Assembly: GCF_007827695.1 (NCBI RefSeq)
Contig: NZ_VITA01000009.1
Location: 168,547 to 232,546, forward strand
Direction of reading: 5' to 3'
From: Sinorhizobium medicae
Lineage (GTDB): Bacteria; Pseudomonadota; Alphaproteobacteria; Rhizobiales; Rhizobiaceae
Length of the DNA stretch: 64,000 nucleotides
Part shown: piece by piece, positions 31,152-40,433 of the stretch
Layout: each line of letters opens with the position of its first letter
Numbering within the stretch: the first letter of the stretch is position 1
Made by a program: the position numbers and the translations under genes
The notes under the pieces: generated by a model
The model's database searches: none
Seen by the model: only the letters and a program-made list of their open reading frames with translations
Told to the model about the DNA's origin: nothing

Positions 31152-31673
31152 ATGAGCGGCCCGGTCCTCTTGCAATGGAATGGCGAGGCCTTCCAGCCGG
31201 CGAACCGGCACTGGGCCCGCGAATGCGACAAACGCTTCGTGGTCGGCGAGTTCTATACGCTCGCCGAGCACAACGACCGCAGCATGAATTCGCACCGGCA
31301 CTATTTCGCCGCGGTCGCCGATGCCTGGCGGAACCTGCCCGAGCAATATTCCGGCCTGCCTTTCGCCGAATCCGCTGAGCACCTGAGGGCCTATGCCCTG
31401 ATCAAGAAGGGCTATTGCGACACGCATACTATCGTCTGCTCTAGCAAAGCGGAGGCAAAGAGGCTCGCAGCCTTCATCCGCCCGATTGACGCTTTCTCCG
31501 TTGTCGACGTGAAGGAAGCGACCGTTACCCGCTACGTGGCCAAAAGCCAGTCAATGAAGGCGATGGACAAGCAGGAATTTCAGGAAAGCAAAACGGCCGT
31601 CCTCGACTACCTCGACGACCTGATTGGCGTCGAGCGCGGCACCACACAACGAAACGTGGGAGCCGCAGCATGA
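31152..31673 (+). CDS. Hypothetical protein next to the annealase
   Basis: A 173-residue protein beginning one base after the annealase stop. Notable stretches are WNGEAFQPANRHWARECDKR, YTLAEHNDRSMNSHRHYFAA (several His/Asn/Asp that could bind metal) and SAEHLRAYALIKKGYCDTHT. The spacing of His, Asp and Glu would allow a nuclease, which would fit the missing exonuclease partner, but no known nuclease motif is recognised. The stop overlaps the start of the next gene by 4 bases. Confidence 0.6.
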   Translation: MSGPVLLQWNGEAFQPANRHWARECDKRFVVGEFYTLAEHNDRSMNSHRHYFAAVADAWRNLPEQYSGLPFAESAEHLRAYALIKKGYCDTHTIVCSSKAEAKRLAAFIRPIDAFSVVDVKEATVTRYVAKSQSMKAMDKQEFQESKTAVLDYLDDLIGVERGTTQRNVGAAA

Positions 31674-31849
31674 CCATCAGCCGTTCAATCAGCGTTTACA
31701 TCAGCGAAGAGGCTGCCAAGCGCCTTGCCCGGATCTCCGCCGAGACAGGACGGCTCGTCGAAGAACTTGCCGAATGCTCGATCGAGGAGGCGACGCTCGA
31801 TTACTTCCGCCATCGCAAGGACGATCCGGCGAAAGGCGGTGCGGCATGA
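31670..31849 (+). CDS. Small ribbon-helix-helix-like protein
   Basis: A 59-residue protein: a short strand (ISRSISVYIS), then helix EEAAKRLARISAETGRLVEE and a second helix EELAECSIEEATLDYFRHRK. This strand-helix-helix layout is typical of CopG/Arc-type DNA-binding proteins and many antitoxins. Start and stop both overlap neighbours by 4 bases. It may regulate early genes; DNA binding is inferred from the pattern. Confidence 0.55.
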   Translation: MTISRSISVYISEEAAKRLARISAETGRLVEELAECSIEEATLDYFRHRKDDPAKGGAA

Positions 31850-32199
31850 CCCGGAACGACGCACGCGCCGCGTTCGCAGCGACCGGCCTGGCTTACGCCG
31901 ATCTGACGCGGGATGACCTGAGAGCACTCCGCAATTCGATCGACAAGGAATTGAAGGCCTCTGGCCTCATCGAGGGCTACCGCTCCGACCTGGCAATCCG
32001 GATGGTCAAATGGCCCACGGGTTGGGCCGCGATCACTTGCAGCACCTACTATTTCGAGAAACGTGAGGCCGTGACCTTCGGCCCTGACGGCTTCATTGGC
32101 TTCGGCGGCTGGGCTGACGACAAGAACGTCGTGCCGATCATCACCGGCTTTCTGAAGTGGATCGACGCCCTCGTTGATCGTCGGAGGATCGCAGCATGA
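31846..32199 (+). CDS. Hypothetical phage early protein
   Basis: A 117-residue protein, not recognised: N-terminal helices (ADLTRDDLRALRNSIDKELK), then a strand-rich segment with aromatic residues (GWAAITCSTYYFEKREAVTF, GFIGFGGWADDKN) and a final helix. Start and stop overlap neighbours by 4 bases each. The mixed alpha/beta build with a Tyr/Phe-rich core suggests a small folded domain. Function unknown. Confidence 0.6.
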   Translation: MTRNDARAAFAATGLAYADLTRDDLRALRNSIDKELKASGLIEGYRSDLAIRMVKWPTGWAAITCSTYYFEKREAVTFGPDGFIGFGGWADDKNVVPIITGFLKWIDALVDRRRIAA

Positions 32200-32402
32200 A
32201 GAACCCGAACCCAATCAACCTTCAGACGTCAGAAAATGTGCGAAAGGCTGGATGGCAGGCGGAAACCCGCGATGCTGACGGCCACCTTTGCCGAACTCAT
32301 GCGCCGTTGGAGACCGACGAGGACATAGTCTGGCTGGTGCGCGAAGCGCTTGAGCATGGCGAGACCGTAACTATTTGGCCATCGAAAGGCGGCGCAGCAT
32401 GA
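32196..32402 (+). CDS. Hypothetical small phage early protein
   Basis: A 68-residue protein (NLQTSENVRKAGWQAETRDA, then APLETDEDIVWLVREALEHG and a short strand). The pattern resembles a compact helix-strand domain. It is embedded by 4-base overlaps at both ends. No motif identifies a role. Confidence 0.55.
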   Translation: MKNPNPINLQTSENVRKAGWQAETRDADGHLCRTHAPLETDEDIVWLVREALEHGETVTIWPSKGGAA

Positions 32403-33142
32403 CCGATCGCCCTATCCTCTTCTCCGGCCCGATGGTCCGCGCGCTGCTCGACGGGCGCAAGACGCAGACGCGGCGGATCATCAAGCCGCAGCCTTTCGCG
32501 AGCGGATACTATGACGGGGAAATCGAGATCAACGTCATTCCAGCGAATGACCAGTACCCGAAAGCGTTCCGCTTTAACGCCAATGCAGTCGGAGGCGGCG
32601 CCATCCTCGAGGAAGTATTCGAGCCTCGCATAAATGCGGGCGACCGGCTTTGGGTTCGCGAGAACGTCAGCGCTTACGATGACGTAGAGGCAGACTCCTT
32701 AGCGCTCATCTATGAGGCAGACGAGCTTAAAGTCTCGCTTGGTGACCGTCACTCTGTATCAGAGGATGTAGGCGAGAAGTGGTGGCTGCTTAACGCTTAC
32801 CGAACCGACAATCCCGATATCGATGGCGGCAAGCGGGTTCCTTCCATCCACATGCCGCGCTGGGCCTCTCGCGTCACTCTGATCGTCACCGATGTTCACG
32901 TAGAACGGCTGCAGGACATCAGCGAGGCCGAGGCCATCGCTGAAGGTGCCAAGCAGTATTCCAGCTCCACGAAACTATCGCGGGCGTTCAATCCTGATTG
33001 GAAGGGCATTTACCGGCAAGGCTACGCCGAGCTTTGGAACGCCATCAACGGCCCCGGCTCATGGGAAGCGAACCCGTGGGTTGCCGCCTACACCTTCTCG
33101 GTCATCAGGCAGAATATCGACCAGATCGCGAGGGCGGCATGA
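32399..33142 (+). CDS. ASCH/PUA-like domain phage protein
   Basis: A 247-residue protein starting RPILFSGPMVRALLDGRKTQ, which with TRRIIKP directly after is the classic start of phage ASCH-domain proteins. Later RINAGDRLWVREN and HMPRWASRVTLIVTDVHVER with SEAEAIAEGA complete the family pattern. ASCH/PUA folds bind modified bases or RNA; a link to modified nucleotides is possible in a phage that encodes a methyltransferase, but is inference. The start at 32399 overlaps the upstream stop by 4 bases. Confidence 0.78.
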   Translation: MTDRPILFSGPMVRALLDGRKTQTRRIIKPQPFASGYYDGEIEINVIPANDQYPKAFRFNANAVGGGAILEEVFEPRINAGDRLWVRENVSAYDDVEADSLALIYEADELKVSLGDRHSVSEDVGEKWWLLNAYRTDNPDIDGGKRVPSIHMPRWASRVTLIVTDVHVERLQDISEAEAIAEGAKQYSSSTKLSRAFNPDWKGIYRQGYAELWNAINGPGSWEANPWVAAYTFSVIRQNIDQIARAA

Positions 33143-33351
33143 TCTCGCGCTGCAAATGGGTACGCGATCCAGAAGTGCCTGGCGGAAAGTTCCTTGTCCC
33201 GGGCTGCTGGAACCGAACCATCTATGGCGACAACGCCGAATGCCATTGCGTCCACGGCACAGAAACGGCCGCCGAGCGGCTGGAAAGCAAGATCGACATT
33301 CTTTGTCAGCGGCTCGACAAGCTGGAAGCACGCATGGAGAGCAAGCACTGA
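33139..33351 (+). CDS. Small Cys-containing protein with C-terminal coiled coil
   Basis: A 70-residue protein with an N-terminal Cys set (SRCKWVRDPEVPGGKFLVPG, then C and later ECHCVHG) that may bind zinc, followed by a heptad helix (AERLESKIDILCQRLDKLEA) that likely dimerises. It overlaps the ASCH gene by 4 bases and its stop overlaps the next start by one base. Function unknown. Confidence 0.55.
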   Translation: MISRCKWVRDPEVPGGKFLVPGCWNRTIYGDNAECHCVHGTETAAERLESKIDILCQRLDKLEARMESKH

Positions 33352-33770
33352 TGGCCTACCGTATCGCCAATTCCATCCGCCCGTATCCGACGCCCAAGCG
33401 CAAGCCGGCGAAGAGCAAGAACTACCTGGCATTCATCCATGAACTGCCCTGCTGCGTTTCGGGCCGGTACGGCGTCGAGGCTGCGCACCTGTCTTGCGCG
33501 GCGCCGCGCTATGGTCATTACGGCCGTGGCAAGGGCAGCAAGGTTTCGGACCGCTGGGTTCTTCCGCTGCATCCCGACGAGCACCGCCGCCAGCACACCA
33601 TGAACGAGGATCGCTTCTGGCGCGCCGCCCGGATCAACCCGCACGTCCTGGCACTCACCCTTCACGGCCTCTGGTCGGACATGGGCGAGGATGCGGCGCC
33701 ATTCGCAACAGCCATCATCAATCAGACGCTGGCCGACGCTGGCGCGCTCCGGTCGAGGGACGAGGTATGA
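33351..33770 (+). CDS. HNH-like / DUF968-type phage nuclease-like protein
   Basis: A 139-residue basic protein. HELPCCVSGRYGVEAAHLSC near residues 29-48, then GKGSKVSDRWVLPLHPDEHR and QHTMNEDRFW, form the Cys-Cys...His...His-x-x-x-His arrangement of phage YbcO/DUF968-type HNH-like proteins. These lie in early or NinR-like regions and are thought to process recombination intermediates. The start at 33351 follows a one-base overlap with the preceding stop. Confidence 0.68.
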   Translation: MAYRIANSIRPYPTPKRKPAKSKNYLAFIHELPCCVSGRYGVEAAHLSCAAPRYGHYGRGKGSKVSDRWVLPLHPDEHRRQHTMNEDRFWRAARINPHVLALTLHGLWSDMGEDAAPFATAIINQTLADAGALRSRDEV

Positions 33771-34030
33771 GGGAACTAGTCGAGAAGATCGCCCAGGTAG
33801 CCAACGCCGTCGGCTGGCAAGCCGGTGAGCCGGCCATGGAACTCGCCGGCCAGATCGTTTCTGTCCTCGCCGCGAATCCCGAGCACATCGAGCGCTTCAT
33901 GAGTGAAGGCGCCGAACTCTTCCTGGACGGCACTTTCAACGCCGAAAACGGCTGCCTCACATATCGTTCCATGGGCGGCGATGTCCTCAGCCCGTCCGTC
34001 CTTCGCGCGAAGAAAGGCATGCAGCAATGA
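33767..34030 (+). CDS. Hypothetical phage early protein
   Basis: An 87-residue acidic protein, mainly helical at the start (MRELVEKIAQVANAVGWQAG, then IVSVLAANPEHIERFMSEGA) with a short strand-like C-terminus. Overlaps neighbours by 4 bases at each end, so it is translated as part of the operon. Not recognised. Confidence 0.58.
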   Translation: MRELVEKIAQVANAVGWQAGEPAMELAGQIVSVLAANPEHIERFMSEGAELFLDGTFNAENGCLTYRSMGGDVLSPSVLRAKKGMQQ

Positions 34031-34260
34031 GCGAATCCGAGGCATTCGACACGATCGTTGCCGCCCGCAAAGCCTACGTTGATGCGGTAGCTGCTTACAA
34101 CGCTCGCCTTGAATTCGTTCGCGCGGAACGGGAGCGTGGCAACTGGCTCAATGTCGATCCCGAATATGCCGCGATGTCGGAAGCCCAATCTGCATTCTAT
34201 CGCACGGTCCAAGACCTTGCCGATGCCGCCATCCGCCAGCGCGCCGAGGACAAGCGATGA
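34027..34260 (+). CDS. Hypothetical helical phage protein
   Basis: A 77-residue protein made mostly of two long helices (ESEAFDTIVAARKAYVDAVA and QSAFYRTVQDLADAAIRQRA), with alternating charge typical of a helical hairpin. Overlaps both neighbours by 4 bases. No further clue to function. Confidence 0.58.
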   Translation: MSESEAFDTIVAARKAYVDAVAAYNARLEFVRAERERGNWLNVDPEYAAMSEAQSAFYRTVQDLADAAIRQRAEDKR

Positions 34261-34457
34261 TCCCCGACCTGACCTACGCCAGCGATGCTACGCGCGAATA
34301 CTACGCCCTCCCGGAGGACATTCGTTCCACCGTATCTGCCATCGTAGGAAACCCTCCTAGGCCGATGAGCACGATGGAGATCATGCTGGCTATCGGGCAG
34401 GCGATTGCCGGAGAGCGCCAGCCCTGCGCCGAATTACCAGGAGACGATGAAGAATGA
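34257..34457 (+). CDS. Hypothetical phage protein before the excisionase
   Basis: A 66-residue acidic protein (IPDLTYASDATREYYALPED, then MSTMEIMLAIGQAIAGERQP) with a helical middle and acidic end. It overlaps the upstream stop and the excisionase start by 4 bases each. Function unknown. Confidence 0.58.
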   Translation: MIPDLTYASDATREYYALPEDIRSTVSAIVGNPPRPMSTMEIMLAIGQAIAGERQPCAELPGDDEE

Positions 34458-34774
34458 GCGATAGCGCCTACCTCCTCCTCACCAGCGAGCAGACCGCTGA
34501 AATGCTCAACGTCTCCATCAAGACCTTGCGCGAATTCGTCAGGGCTGGCGATATAGCCTATATCCGGCTGGGAAAAGGGCAGGCAAAGCCCCGCCTCGGC
34601 TTCCACATCGACGACATCAACGACTTCATAAAGAGCCGGAGAACGCGCGCGTGTCCGTCTACAAGCCAAAGAACAGCCCGTATTACCACTTCGACTTCCA
34701 AGTCGCCGGTGTACGATATCATGGCTCTGCGGAGACAGCGAACCGCCGAGAAGCAGAAGCCCGGGAAAAGATAG
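34454..34774 (+). CDS. Excisionase-like helix-turn-helix protein
   Basis: A 106-residue protein whose first 55 residues are a MerR-type winged helix-turn-helix: SEQTAEMLNVSIKTLREFVR, then AGDIAYIRLGKGQAKPRLGF and HIDDINDFIKSRR. This is the usual pattern of phage excisionases and short DNA-bending regulators. Its last 41 codons overlap the integrase start region in another frame and are low-complexity Thr/Ser/Arg, so only the first part is likely folded. Position before the integrase supports an Xis role. Confidence 0.68.
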   Translation: MSDSAYLLLTSEQTAEMLNVSIKTLREFVRAGDIAYIRLGKGQAKPRLGFHIDDINDFIKSRRTRACPSTSQRTARITTSTSKSPVYDIMALRRQRTAEKQKPGKR

Positions 34775-35793
34775 AGCGCGACAAGGCCAAGGCTGCGGCC
34801 AAGGCCTCGAAAAATGCCTCGGGCGGACCGCTCACGATTGCCGTGGCGACCGGCCGCTACTGGTCCGAGGTCGGCGAGCGGCACGCGAACAGCGAGACGA
34901 CCTGGACCGATATCAACCGTCTCGTCGATTATTTCGGCCCGACAAAGCTGCTCTCCGACATCTCAGACGATGATGTTGCCAAGCTCGTCCAGTGGCGCCG
35001 GTCTCAGAATGCCTGGGGCCGAGAGAAGACGAAGGACGACCAGCCGATGTGGCTTGTGTCGGCCGCGACGGTCAACCGCTCCACGACTCTCGTCTTGAAG
35101 AAGATTTTCACCCGGGCAAAGCGCACGTGGAAATACGAATTTCCGATCGAGCCCAGCTGGCGCGACCATTGGCTTCAGGAGCCGAAAGAACGTGTCCGCG
35201 AGTTGAAGGCGACGGAGGGCGCAGCCATCGAGCTTGCGACCAGGTCCGATTATCAGCCGATCTTCGATTTCGTGCGCGCGACGGGGCTCCGCCTCGAAGA
35301 ATGCATTCTGCGCTGGTCGGAGGTTGATTGGCAGACGGGATGGATCACCAAGACCGGTAAAGGCGGGCGCATGGTGAAGACCGCCATCACCAGCACCGTG
35401 CGCGATATCCTGCTTCCGCTCCGCGGGCACCACCCGGAATTTGTCTTCACATACCAGGCGGCGCGGACCCGAACCGGGAAAGCGTCATACAAAGGAGATG
35501 GGGAAGGAAGAAAGAAGGGCGACCGGTACCCGATCACCTATAGCGGCCTCAAGACGCAGTGGAAGCGAATCAGAGCAAAGGCCAAGGTCGAAGATTTCCG
35601 TTTCCACGACTTCCGCCATGATCTGGCGACCAAGCTCCTTCGAAAGACCGGGAACCTGAAAACCGTCCAGAAGGCATTGAGCCACGCCGATATCAAAACG
35701 ACGACGCGCTATGCGCACGTCCTCGATGAAGAGGTCGCGGAAGCGCTCGAATCGCTTTCCCGCTCCAAGCGAGCACAAAGGAAGAACAAATGA
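34651..35793 (+). CDS. int: Tyrosine-family prophage integrase
   Basis: A 380-residue site-specific recombinase with a GTG start. An N-terminal arm-binding part (VYKPKNSPYYHFDFQVAGVR) precedes a core-binding helical domain and the catalytic domain: Arg at about 214 (ATGLRLEECI), HDFRH at 319-323, His345 (ALSH) and nucleophile Tyr354 (TTTRYAHV). All tyrosine recombinase residues seem present. It ends 130 bases from the 3' end of tRNA-Pro, the normal arrangement for tRNA-targeting integrases. It should integrate and, with Xis, excise the prophage. Confidence 0.93.
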   Translation: MSVYKPKNSPYYHFDFQVAGVRYHGSAETANRREAEAREKIERDKAKAAAKASKNASGGPLTIAVATGRYWSEVGERHANSETTWTDINRLVDYFGPTKLLSDISDDDVAKLVQWRRSQNAWGREKTKDDQPMWLVSAATVNRSTTLVLKKIFTRAKRTWKYEFPIEPSWRDHWLQEPKERVRELKATEGAAIELATRSDYQPIFDFVRATGLRLEECILRWSEVDWQTGWITKTGKGGRMVKTAITSTVRDILLPLRGHHPEFVFTYQAARTRTGKASYKGDGEGRKKGDRYPITYSGLKTQWKRIRAKAKVEDFRFHDFRHDLATKLLRKTGNLKTVQKALSHADIKTTTRYAHVLDEEVAEALESLSRSKRAQRKNK

Positions 35794-35999
<206 letters not shown>

Positions 36000-36191
36000 A
36001 CCTGCTTGGTTACAAGCCCGCTCTCATTAGTCGGAACACACGCACTGCGCAAGGGGAAAATGGAGACATTCCGTCCGCCTCCCCACGGATTGTGGGCCGC
36101 TGCGGGGCCGGGGCGGCATGAGAACAGTTTTGTGATTTGGAGCAATGCCTCGCGCTGGGTACACTGCGCCCGCAACAACAGGAGAAGCCCG

Positions 36192-36407
36192 ATGAAGAGC
36201 ATCCTCGTACTTGCAGCCGCCTTCGCCTTGTCGGCGACCGCAGCATTTGCCGACTGCGTTGGGCATTCCAACACGACGGCATCGACGGACGCGGTGGACA
36301 AGGAGTTCACGACCGCGAGCGTGAAGAACACCGAACAGTCGACGTCGAGCAAGCTCCTTCTGCAGCAGCAGAAAGAGCAGCGGTCGACTGAAGAAGCGGC
36401 CGAATGA
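36192..36407 (+). CDS. Small secreted hypothetical protein
   Basis: A 71-residue protein with a clear Sec signal peptide: MKSILVLAAAFALSATAAFA, predicted cut after AFA. The mature 51 residues are polar, with one Cys and a Gln/Glu-rich end, likely unstructured or helical. An AGGAG lies 7 bases before this ATG; a longer in-frame reading from 36006 has no such site and runs through the region next to the tRNA. Located in the periplasm. Function unknown. Confidence 0.65.
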   Translation: MKSILVLAAAFALSATAAFADCVGHSNTTASTDAVDKEFTTASVKNTEQSTSSKLLLQQQKEQRSTEEAAE

Positions 36408-36422
36408 CCTTACGGGTGGGTG

Positions 36423-36450
36423 GGGCCTCGGAACGGCGCTTTCGAGGCCC
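36423..36450. terminator. Hairpin between convergent genes
   Basis: GGGCCTCG pairs with CGAGGCCC across a 12-base loop in the gap between the small secreted protein and the leftward MerR gene. Downstream to the right only a modest T content (GCCTTCCTT) follows, so it may act as a weak bidirectional terminator. Confidence 0.5.
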
Positions 36451-36474
36451 GCCTTCCTTGCATTCCGGCTGCGA

Positions 36475-37008
36475 TCACCGCACCTGATCGAGCAGGCGCT
36501 TGCATTCAAGGAGGTCGTAAAGCGCCTCCTGTAGCAGCGCCCTGTCCTCCTTGCCTACCGATGTCTTGCCGCCGATCGAAATCTCGGAATCGTCGCCACC
36601 GCCAGTAAAAGAAAAGAAGCGCCGGCTCGCCGGTGCCTTGGGGCGACCGACGATCTGATCCTCCTCCACGACGCCCGCTTTGGGCGGAAGCGGTTCTTCG
36701 TTGCTGGAGGCGGCAAGCGCCTCGACGGTTGCAAGATCGCCGCTGGCGATCGCGGCGACGAACTTGTTCCCATTGGCCTTCAAAAGCTTTTGTACGCCTT
36801 TGATTGTATAGCCATGATCGTAAAGGAGATGGCGGATGCCTTTGAGCAGGTCTACGTCTTCGGGGCGATAGTACCGCCGCCCGCCACCGCGCTTCATCGG
36901 CTTGATCTGCTGAAACCTGGTTTCCCAGAAACGAAGCACGTGCTGGGGGAGATCGAGTTCGTCCGCGACCTCACTGATGGTGCGGAAAGCATCCGGACTT
37001 TTTTCCAT
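36475..37008 (-). CDS. MerR-family transcriptional regulator
   Basis: A 177-residue regulator with a MerR winged helix-turn-helix at residues of about 10-75: [25 protein letters not shown] and [21 protein letters not shown] long C-terminal part with a Pro/Glu-rich linker and final helix ([18 protein letters not shown]) lacks the Cys pairs of metal sensors. I start at 37008 because GGGGGA precedes it; 37026 is possible. It follows ihfA, a conserved arrangement in rhizobia. Ligand and targets unknown. Confidence 0.82.
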   Translation of the reverse strand: MEKSPDAFRTISEVADELDLPQHVLRFWETRFQQIKPMKRGGGRRYYRPEDVDLLKGIRHLLYDHGYTIKGVQKLLKANGNKFVAAIASGDLATVEALAASSNEEPLPPKAGVVEEDQIVGRPKAPASRRFFSFTGGGDDSEISIGGKTSVGKEDRALLQEALYDLLECKRLLDQVR

Positions 37009-37137
37009 GTGATCCCCCATCTCCATAGCCGCGTCGGAATCTGAACCGATTCCGTCATCTCATGATTACACGAGTCAGGCCCGCTTCAATGGCTTATGCA
37101 AGGGTTTTCAACCACATTTGTGGTTGCCGGCAGTAAC

Positions 37138-37476
37138 TCAGCCAGCCGGGTTGGACGGCTTCAGCTTGGACTTACGGCTCAGATGCGCCTTCAGAACCCT
37201 CTGTTTCAGGACATTGGAAGCCTTGAAGGTCATCACGCGGCGCGGAGAGATCGGCACTTCCTCGCCAGTTTTCGGATTTCGGCCGATGCGCTCGTTCTTG
37301 TCGCGCACCTGGAACGTCGCGAACGAAGATAGCTTCACGCTCTCGCCACGCACGATTGCGTTGCAGATCTCGTCGATAACCGTTTCCACAAGCTCGGCGG
37401 ACTCTGTCCGGGACAGACCCACTTTGCGAAAAACCGATTCAGCCAAGTCTGCTCGCGTTACTGTTTTCCCGCTCAT
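37138..37476 (-). CDS. ihfA: Integration host factor alpha subunit
   Basis: A 112-residue HU/IHF-family protein: [20 protein letters not shown] at the start, then [25 protein letters not shown] in the arm region, with the Pro-containing RNPKTGE loop that intercalates and bends DNA. It pairs with IHF-beta (encoded elsewhere) to bend DNA in replication, recombination and transcription, and phage integrases frequently need it. It lies downstream of fabH and upstream of the MerR gene on the same strand. Confidence 0.93.
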   Translation of the reverse strand: MSGKTVTRADLAESVFRKVGLSRTESAELVETVIDEICNAIVRGESVKLSSFATFQVRDKNERIGRNPKTGEEVPISPRRVMTFKASNVLKQRVLKAHLSRKSKLKPSNPAG

Positions 37477-37569
37477 CTTCCCCCACCGATGTCTGGCCTG
37501 CCGATCAGCGATTGAAGACTATTGCCCTTGTCTATTCCGGTCAAGCGCCTGCCGTACTTCATTATTTTC

Positions 37570-38541
37570 TTACCAGCGCAGTAAAACGGAGCCCCAGGTG
37601 AAGCCTCCGCCCATGGCTTCGAGCATTACAAGGTCGCCCCTCTTGATACGGCCGTCGGTAGCGGCGGCGTCAAGCGCGAGCGGAATCGACGCCGCAGAGG
37701 TATTTCCATGAAGGTCGACGGTAACCACAACCTTTTCGAGAGGGATCCCGAGTTTTTTGGCCGATCCCTCGATGATGCGGCGGTTCGCCTGGTGCGGAAC
37801 GAGCCAGTCGATGTCGTCCGCCGTGGTGCCTGTGGCTTCGAAAGCCGCTTCGATTACGTCGGTGATCATGCCCACCGCGTGCTTGAAGACCTCGCGCCCT
37901 TCCATCCGGAGATGGCCGACTGTACCGGTCGTGGACGGCCCGCCATCGACATAAAGCTTGTCGCCATGGGCGCCGTCGGAGCGCAGTTGCGCCGTCAGAA
38001 CGCCGCGGTCGGCTTTCGTCCCGGCACCCTCCTGCGCTTCGAGGACGATGGCGCCGGCGCCGTCGCCGAAGAGAACGCAGGTGGTCCGGTCCGTCCAGTC
38101 GAGAATACGCGAAAAAGTCTCGGCGCCGATGACCAGCACGCGTGTGGCGAGGCCGCCGCGAATATAGGCGTCGCCAGTCGTGACGGCATAGACGAAGCCG
38201 GAACAGACGGCCTGCATATCGAATGCCGCACCGTGACGCATGCCGAGGCGATTCTGAATGTTGACCGCCGTTGCAGGAAAGGTGTTGTCCGGAGTCGACG
38301 TCGCGACGATGATCAGATCGATGTCATCAGGCGTCAGTCCGGCTCTCTCGAGCGCCGCGCGTGCCGCCGCCTCCCCGAGGGAGGCAGTCGTCTCGCCGTC
38401 GCCTGCGATATAGCGCTGCCGGATGCCGGTCCGCTGCACAATCCATTCGTCGGACGTGTCGACCTTGGATTCCATTTCCTTATTGGTCATCACTCGCTTC
38501 GGCAGTGCTGCCCCGAAGCCGCGCACGACAGAACGGATCAT
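37570..38541 (-). CDS. fabH: Beta-ketoacyl-ACP synthase III
   Basis: A 323-residue condensing enzyme that joins acetyl-CoA to malonyl-ACP to start fatty acid synthesis. The catalytic triad is visible: Cys in [10 protein letters not shown] (about residue 112), His in VPHQANRRI (about 249) and Asn in LHGNTSAAS (about 279). Length matches the family. It lies 18 bases after plsX, so the two are almost certainly cotranscribed, linking fatty acid and phospholipid synthesis. Confidence 0.96.
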   Translation of the reverse strand: MIRSVVRGFGAALPKRVMTNKEMESKVDTSDEWIVQRTGIRQRYIAGDGETTASLGEAAARAALERAGLTPDDIDLIIVATSTPDNTFPATAVNIQNRLGMRHGAAFDMQAVCSGFVYAVTTGDAYIRGGLATRVLVIGAETFSRILDWTDRTTCVLFGDGAGAIVLEAQEGAGTKADRGVLTAQLRSDGAHGDKLYVDGGPSTTGTVGHLRMEGREVFKHAVGMITDVIEAAFEATGTTADDIDWLVPHQANRRIIEGSAKKLGIPLEKVVVTVDLHGNTSAASIPLALDAAATDGRIKRGDLVMLEAMGGGFTWGSVLLRW

Positions 38542-38559
38542 CTAATCAAACCTCATCAT

Positions 38560-39603
38560 TCACGCCCGCGGAAGGGCTTCGGACGCCTGGGCGCCGTGAT
38601 AGCGCGCAAGATCGGCCTCGATCTTGGCCTTGAGGCCGTTCTTCACCATATCGTACCCGACGTCGATCGCCGCAGCGAAACCCTCGGCGTCCGCTCCTCC
38701 ATGGCTCTTGATAACGATGCCGTTGAGACCAAGAAAGACGCCGCCATTGACCTTTCGCGGGTCCATCTTCTCGCGCAGGCGGTCGAAGGCGCTCTTGGCG
38801 AAGATGTAGCCTATTTTTGCAAGAAGCGTGCGCGACATTGCGGCACGCAGATATTCCGCGATCTGGCGCGCCGTACCTTCGGCAGCCTTCAGCGCGATAT
38901 TTCCGGAGAATCCCTCGGTGACCACGACGTCGACGGTGCCACGGCCGATATCGTCGCCCTCGACGAAACCGTAATATTCTATCCCCTCGATGTCGGCCTC
39001 GCGAATGAGGCGTCCGGCCTCCTTCACCTCTTCCTGGCCTTTGATCTCCTCGACGCCGACGTTCAGAAGGCCCACAGAAGGACGCTCCACCTCGAAGAGC
39101 GCCCGGGCCATCGCGCCGCCCATCAGAGCGAAATCCATCAGTTGCTGCGCGTCCGCGCCGATCGTCGCGCCGACGTCGAGCACGATGCTCTCGCCCTTCA
39201 GCGTCGGCCAGATCGCCGCGATCGCCGGCCGCTGGATGCCTTGCATGGTCCTCAAACAGAACACCGACATCGCCATCAGGGCGCCTGTATTTCCGGCCGA
39301 GACGACCACGTCTGCTTCGTGGGCATTGATCGCGTCGATCGCCTTCCACATGCTCGATTTGCCGCGGCCGCGCCGAAGCGCCTGACTCGGCTTCTCGTCC
39401 ATGCCGACGGCGATCTCACAATCGTGGAAGGTGCTGCTCGCCTGGAGCTTCGGGTGTTTCGCGAGCAATTCGGTGCATCGCGCTTCCTGGCCAAAAAGAA
39501 CGAACTTTATGTCCGGGTGACGTTCGAGCGCTCTCGCTGCGCCCGGGATGACGACCTCGGGACCATAGTCGCCTCCCATCACGTCAAGTGAAATTCTGAC
39601 CAC
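38560..39603 (-). CDS. plsX: Phosphate acyltransferase PlsX
   Basis: A 347-residue enzyme that converts acyl-ACP to acyl-phosphate for phospholipid synthesis. It begins with [16 protein letters not shown], the typical PlsX start, then [20 protein letters not shown] and [21 protein letters not shown] choose the GTG at 39603, since conserved homology starts there; an upstream ATG at 39651 would add 16 non-conserved residues. It works at the membrane surface with the PlsY acyltransferase. Followed by fabH. Confidence 0.95.
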   Translation of the reverse strand: MVRISLDVMGGDYGPEVVIPGAARALERHPDIKFVLFGQEARCTELLAKHPKLQASSTFHDCEIAVGMDEKPSQALRRGRGKSSMWKAIDAINAHEADVVVSAGNTGALMAMSVFCLRTMQGIQRPAIAAIWPTLKGESIVLDVGATIGADAQQLMDFALMGGAMARALFEVERPSVGLLNVGVEEIKGQEEVKEAGRLIREADIEGIEYYGFVEGDDIGRGTVDVVVTEGFSGNIALKAAEGTARQIAEYLRAAMSRTLLAKIGYIFAKSAFDRLREKMDPRKVNGGVFLGLNGIVIKSHGGADAEGFAAAIDVGYDMVKNGLKAKIEADLARYHGAQASEALPRA

Positions 39604-39798
39604 GCGTGTCTTATCCTTTTTTCCCGCCACGCAACATATCTCGCCCCTCAAGCTTCAAAGCGGCAGCGATCCATGTTCCTTCTGATAGTGGGCCCCGCAC
39701 GCGAATGTCCGGCGCAGCGGCCCCCTTGGCTGGAGTCGGGCCAAAATACTGCTTTTCGTCGGCGTGACAACCGAATTGTAAGCTGGGCCTCAGCCGTT

Positions 39799-40350
39799 TC
39801 AATCCTTTTTCCAGTCCTTCAGCACCGCGAACGGGTTCGGTCGTTCGTCTTGCGCTGCGGAGCTCTCGATGCGGTCGCCGAAAGCGGCACCCGGCTTTCG
39901 CGGATAGGGATCAATCGCAAGCGCCGCGTGCTCGCTGACGACCGCACCGGCATCGATCATATCACCGGTGAAGGTGTCGGGCAGGTCGGGCCCGTCCGGA
40001 TCGACGATCATCTCACCGCCATCGATATCGGCCTGCCGGGCCAGGCGCGAGCCCTCGGGAACGAAGATCGCCTCCACCAGCTCCTGAATATCGGACTCGA
40101 CCGGCTCCAGCGTCACGACGCAAGTCTGCACGATGTGCGCGCGGACCTCGCCCTTGATCTTCACACCATCCTTTTTCCAGCGTCCGATCTGCAGATCGGC
40201 GGCAAACGACGTGACGCCGTCGACGCGCCAGAGCGTCGCAAGTGCCCTCAGCTCTGCCGCGTTCGCCGATAAATGCACGGTTACAGGATTTGCAGAAATG
40301 TGCCCCACCTTCACCGGGTAGGAAAATGCCGAATCGCTCTCTTGCTTCAT
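39799..40350 (-). CDS. DUF177 (YceD-like) protein
   Basis: A 183-residue protein of the DUF177/YceD family, usually encoded near plsX. Typical are an N-terminal FSYPVKVGHISANPVTVHLS, the middle AHIVQTCVVTLEPVESDIQE (the Cys segment of the family) and a late NPFAVLKDWKKD ending. In plants and bacteria members support large-subunit rRNA maturation. The usual rpmF partner gene is not here. I start at 40350; an upstream ATG at 40398 would add a Pro/Gly-rich leader. Confidence 0.82.
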   Translation of the reverse strand: MKQESDSAFSYPVKVGHISANPVTVHLSANAAELRALATLWRVDGVTSFAADLQIGRWKKDGVKIKGEVRAHIVQTCVVTLEPVESDIQELVEAIFVPEGSRLARQADIDGGEMIVDPDGPDLPDTFTGDMIDAGAVVSEHAALAIDPYPRKPGAAFGDRIESSAAQDERPNPFAVLKDWKKD

Positions 40351-40433
40351 ATTCAGATCCTTCCTCGCGCCGGCGCCAGGGCAAGAAGGCGCCAGCACGC
40401 TGACATTCCAATCGACGAACGATCCCGGCGCTT

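Noticed and set aside
36006..36191. N-terminal extension of the small secreted protein
   Set aside because: It would precede a clear signal peptide with 62 unrelated residues and lacks a ribosome-binding site; the start at 36192 fits better.
37708..39591. Long plus-strand frame antisense to fabH and plsX
   Set aside because: It mirrors high-GC codons of two clearly identified genes; composition is Arg/His/Asp-rich antisense noise.
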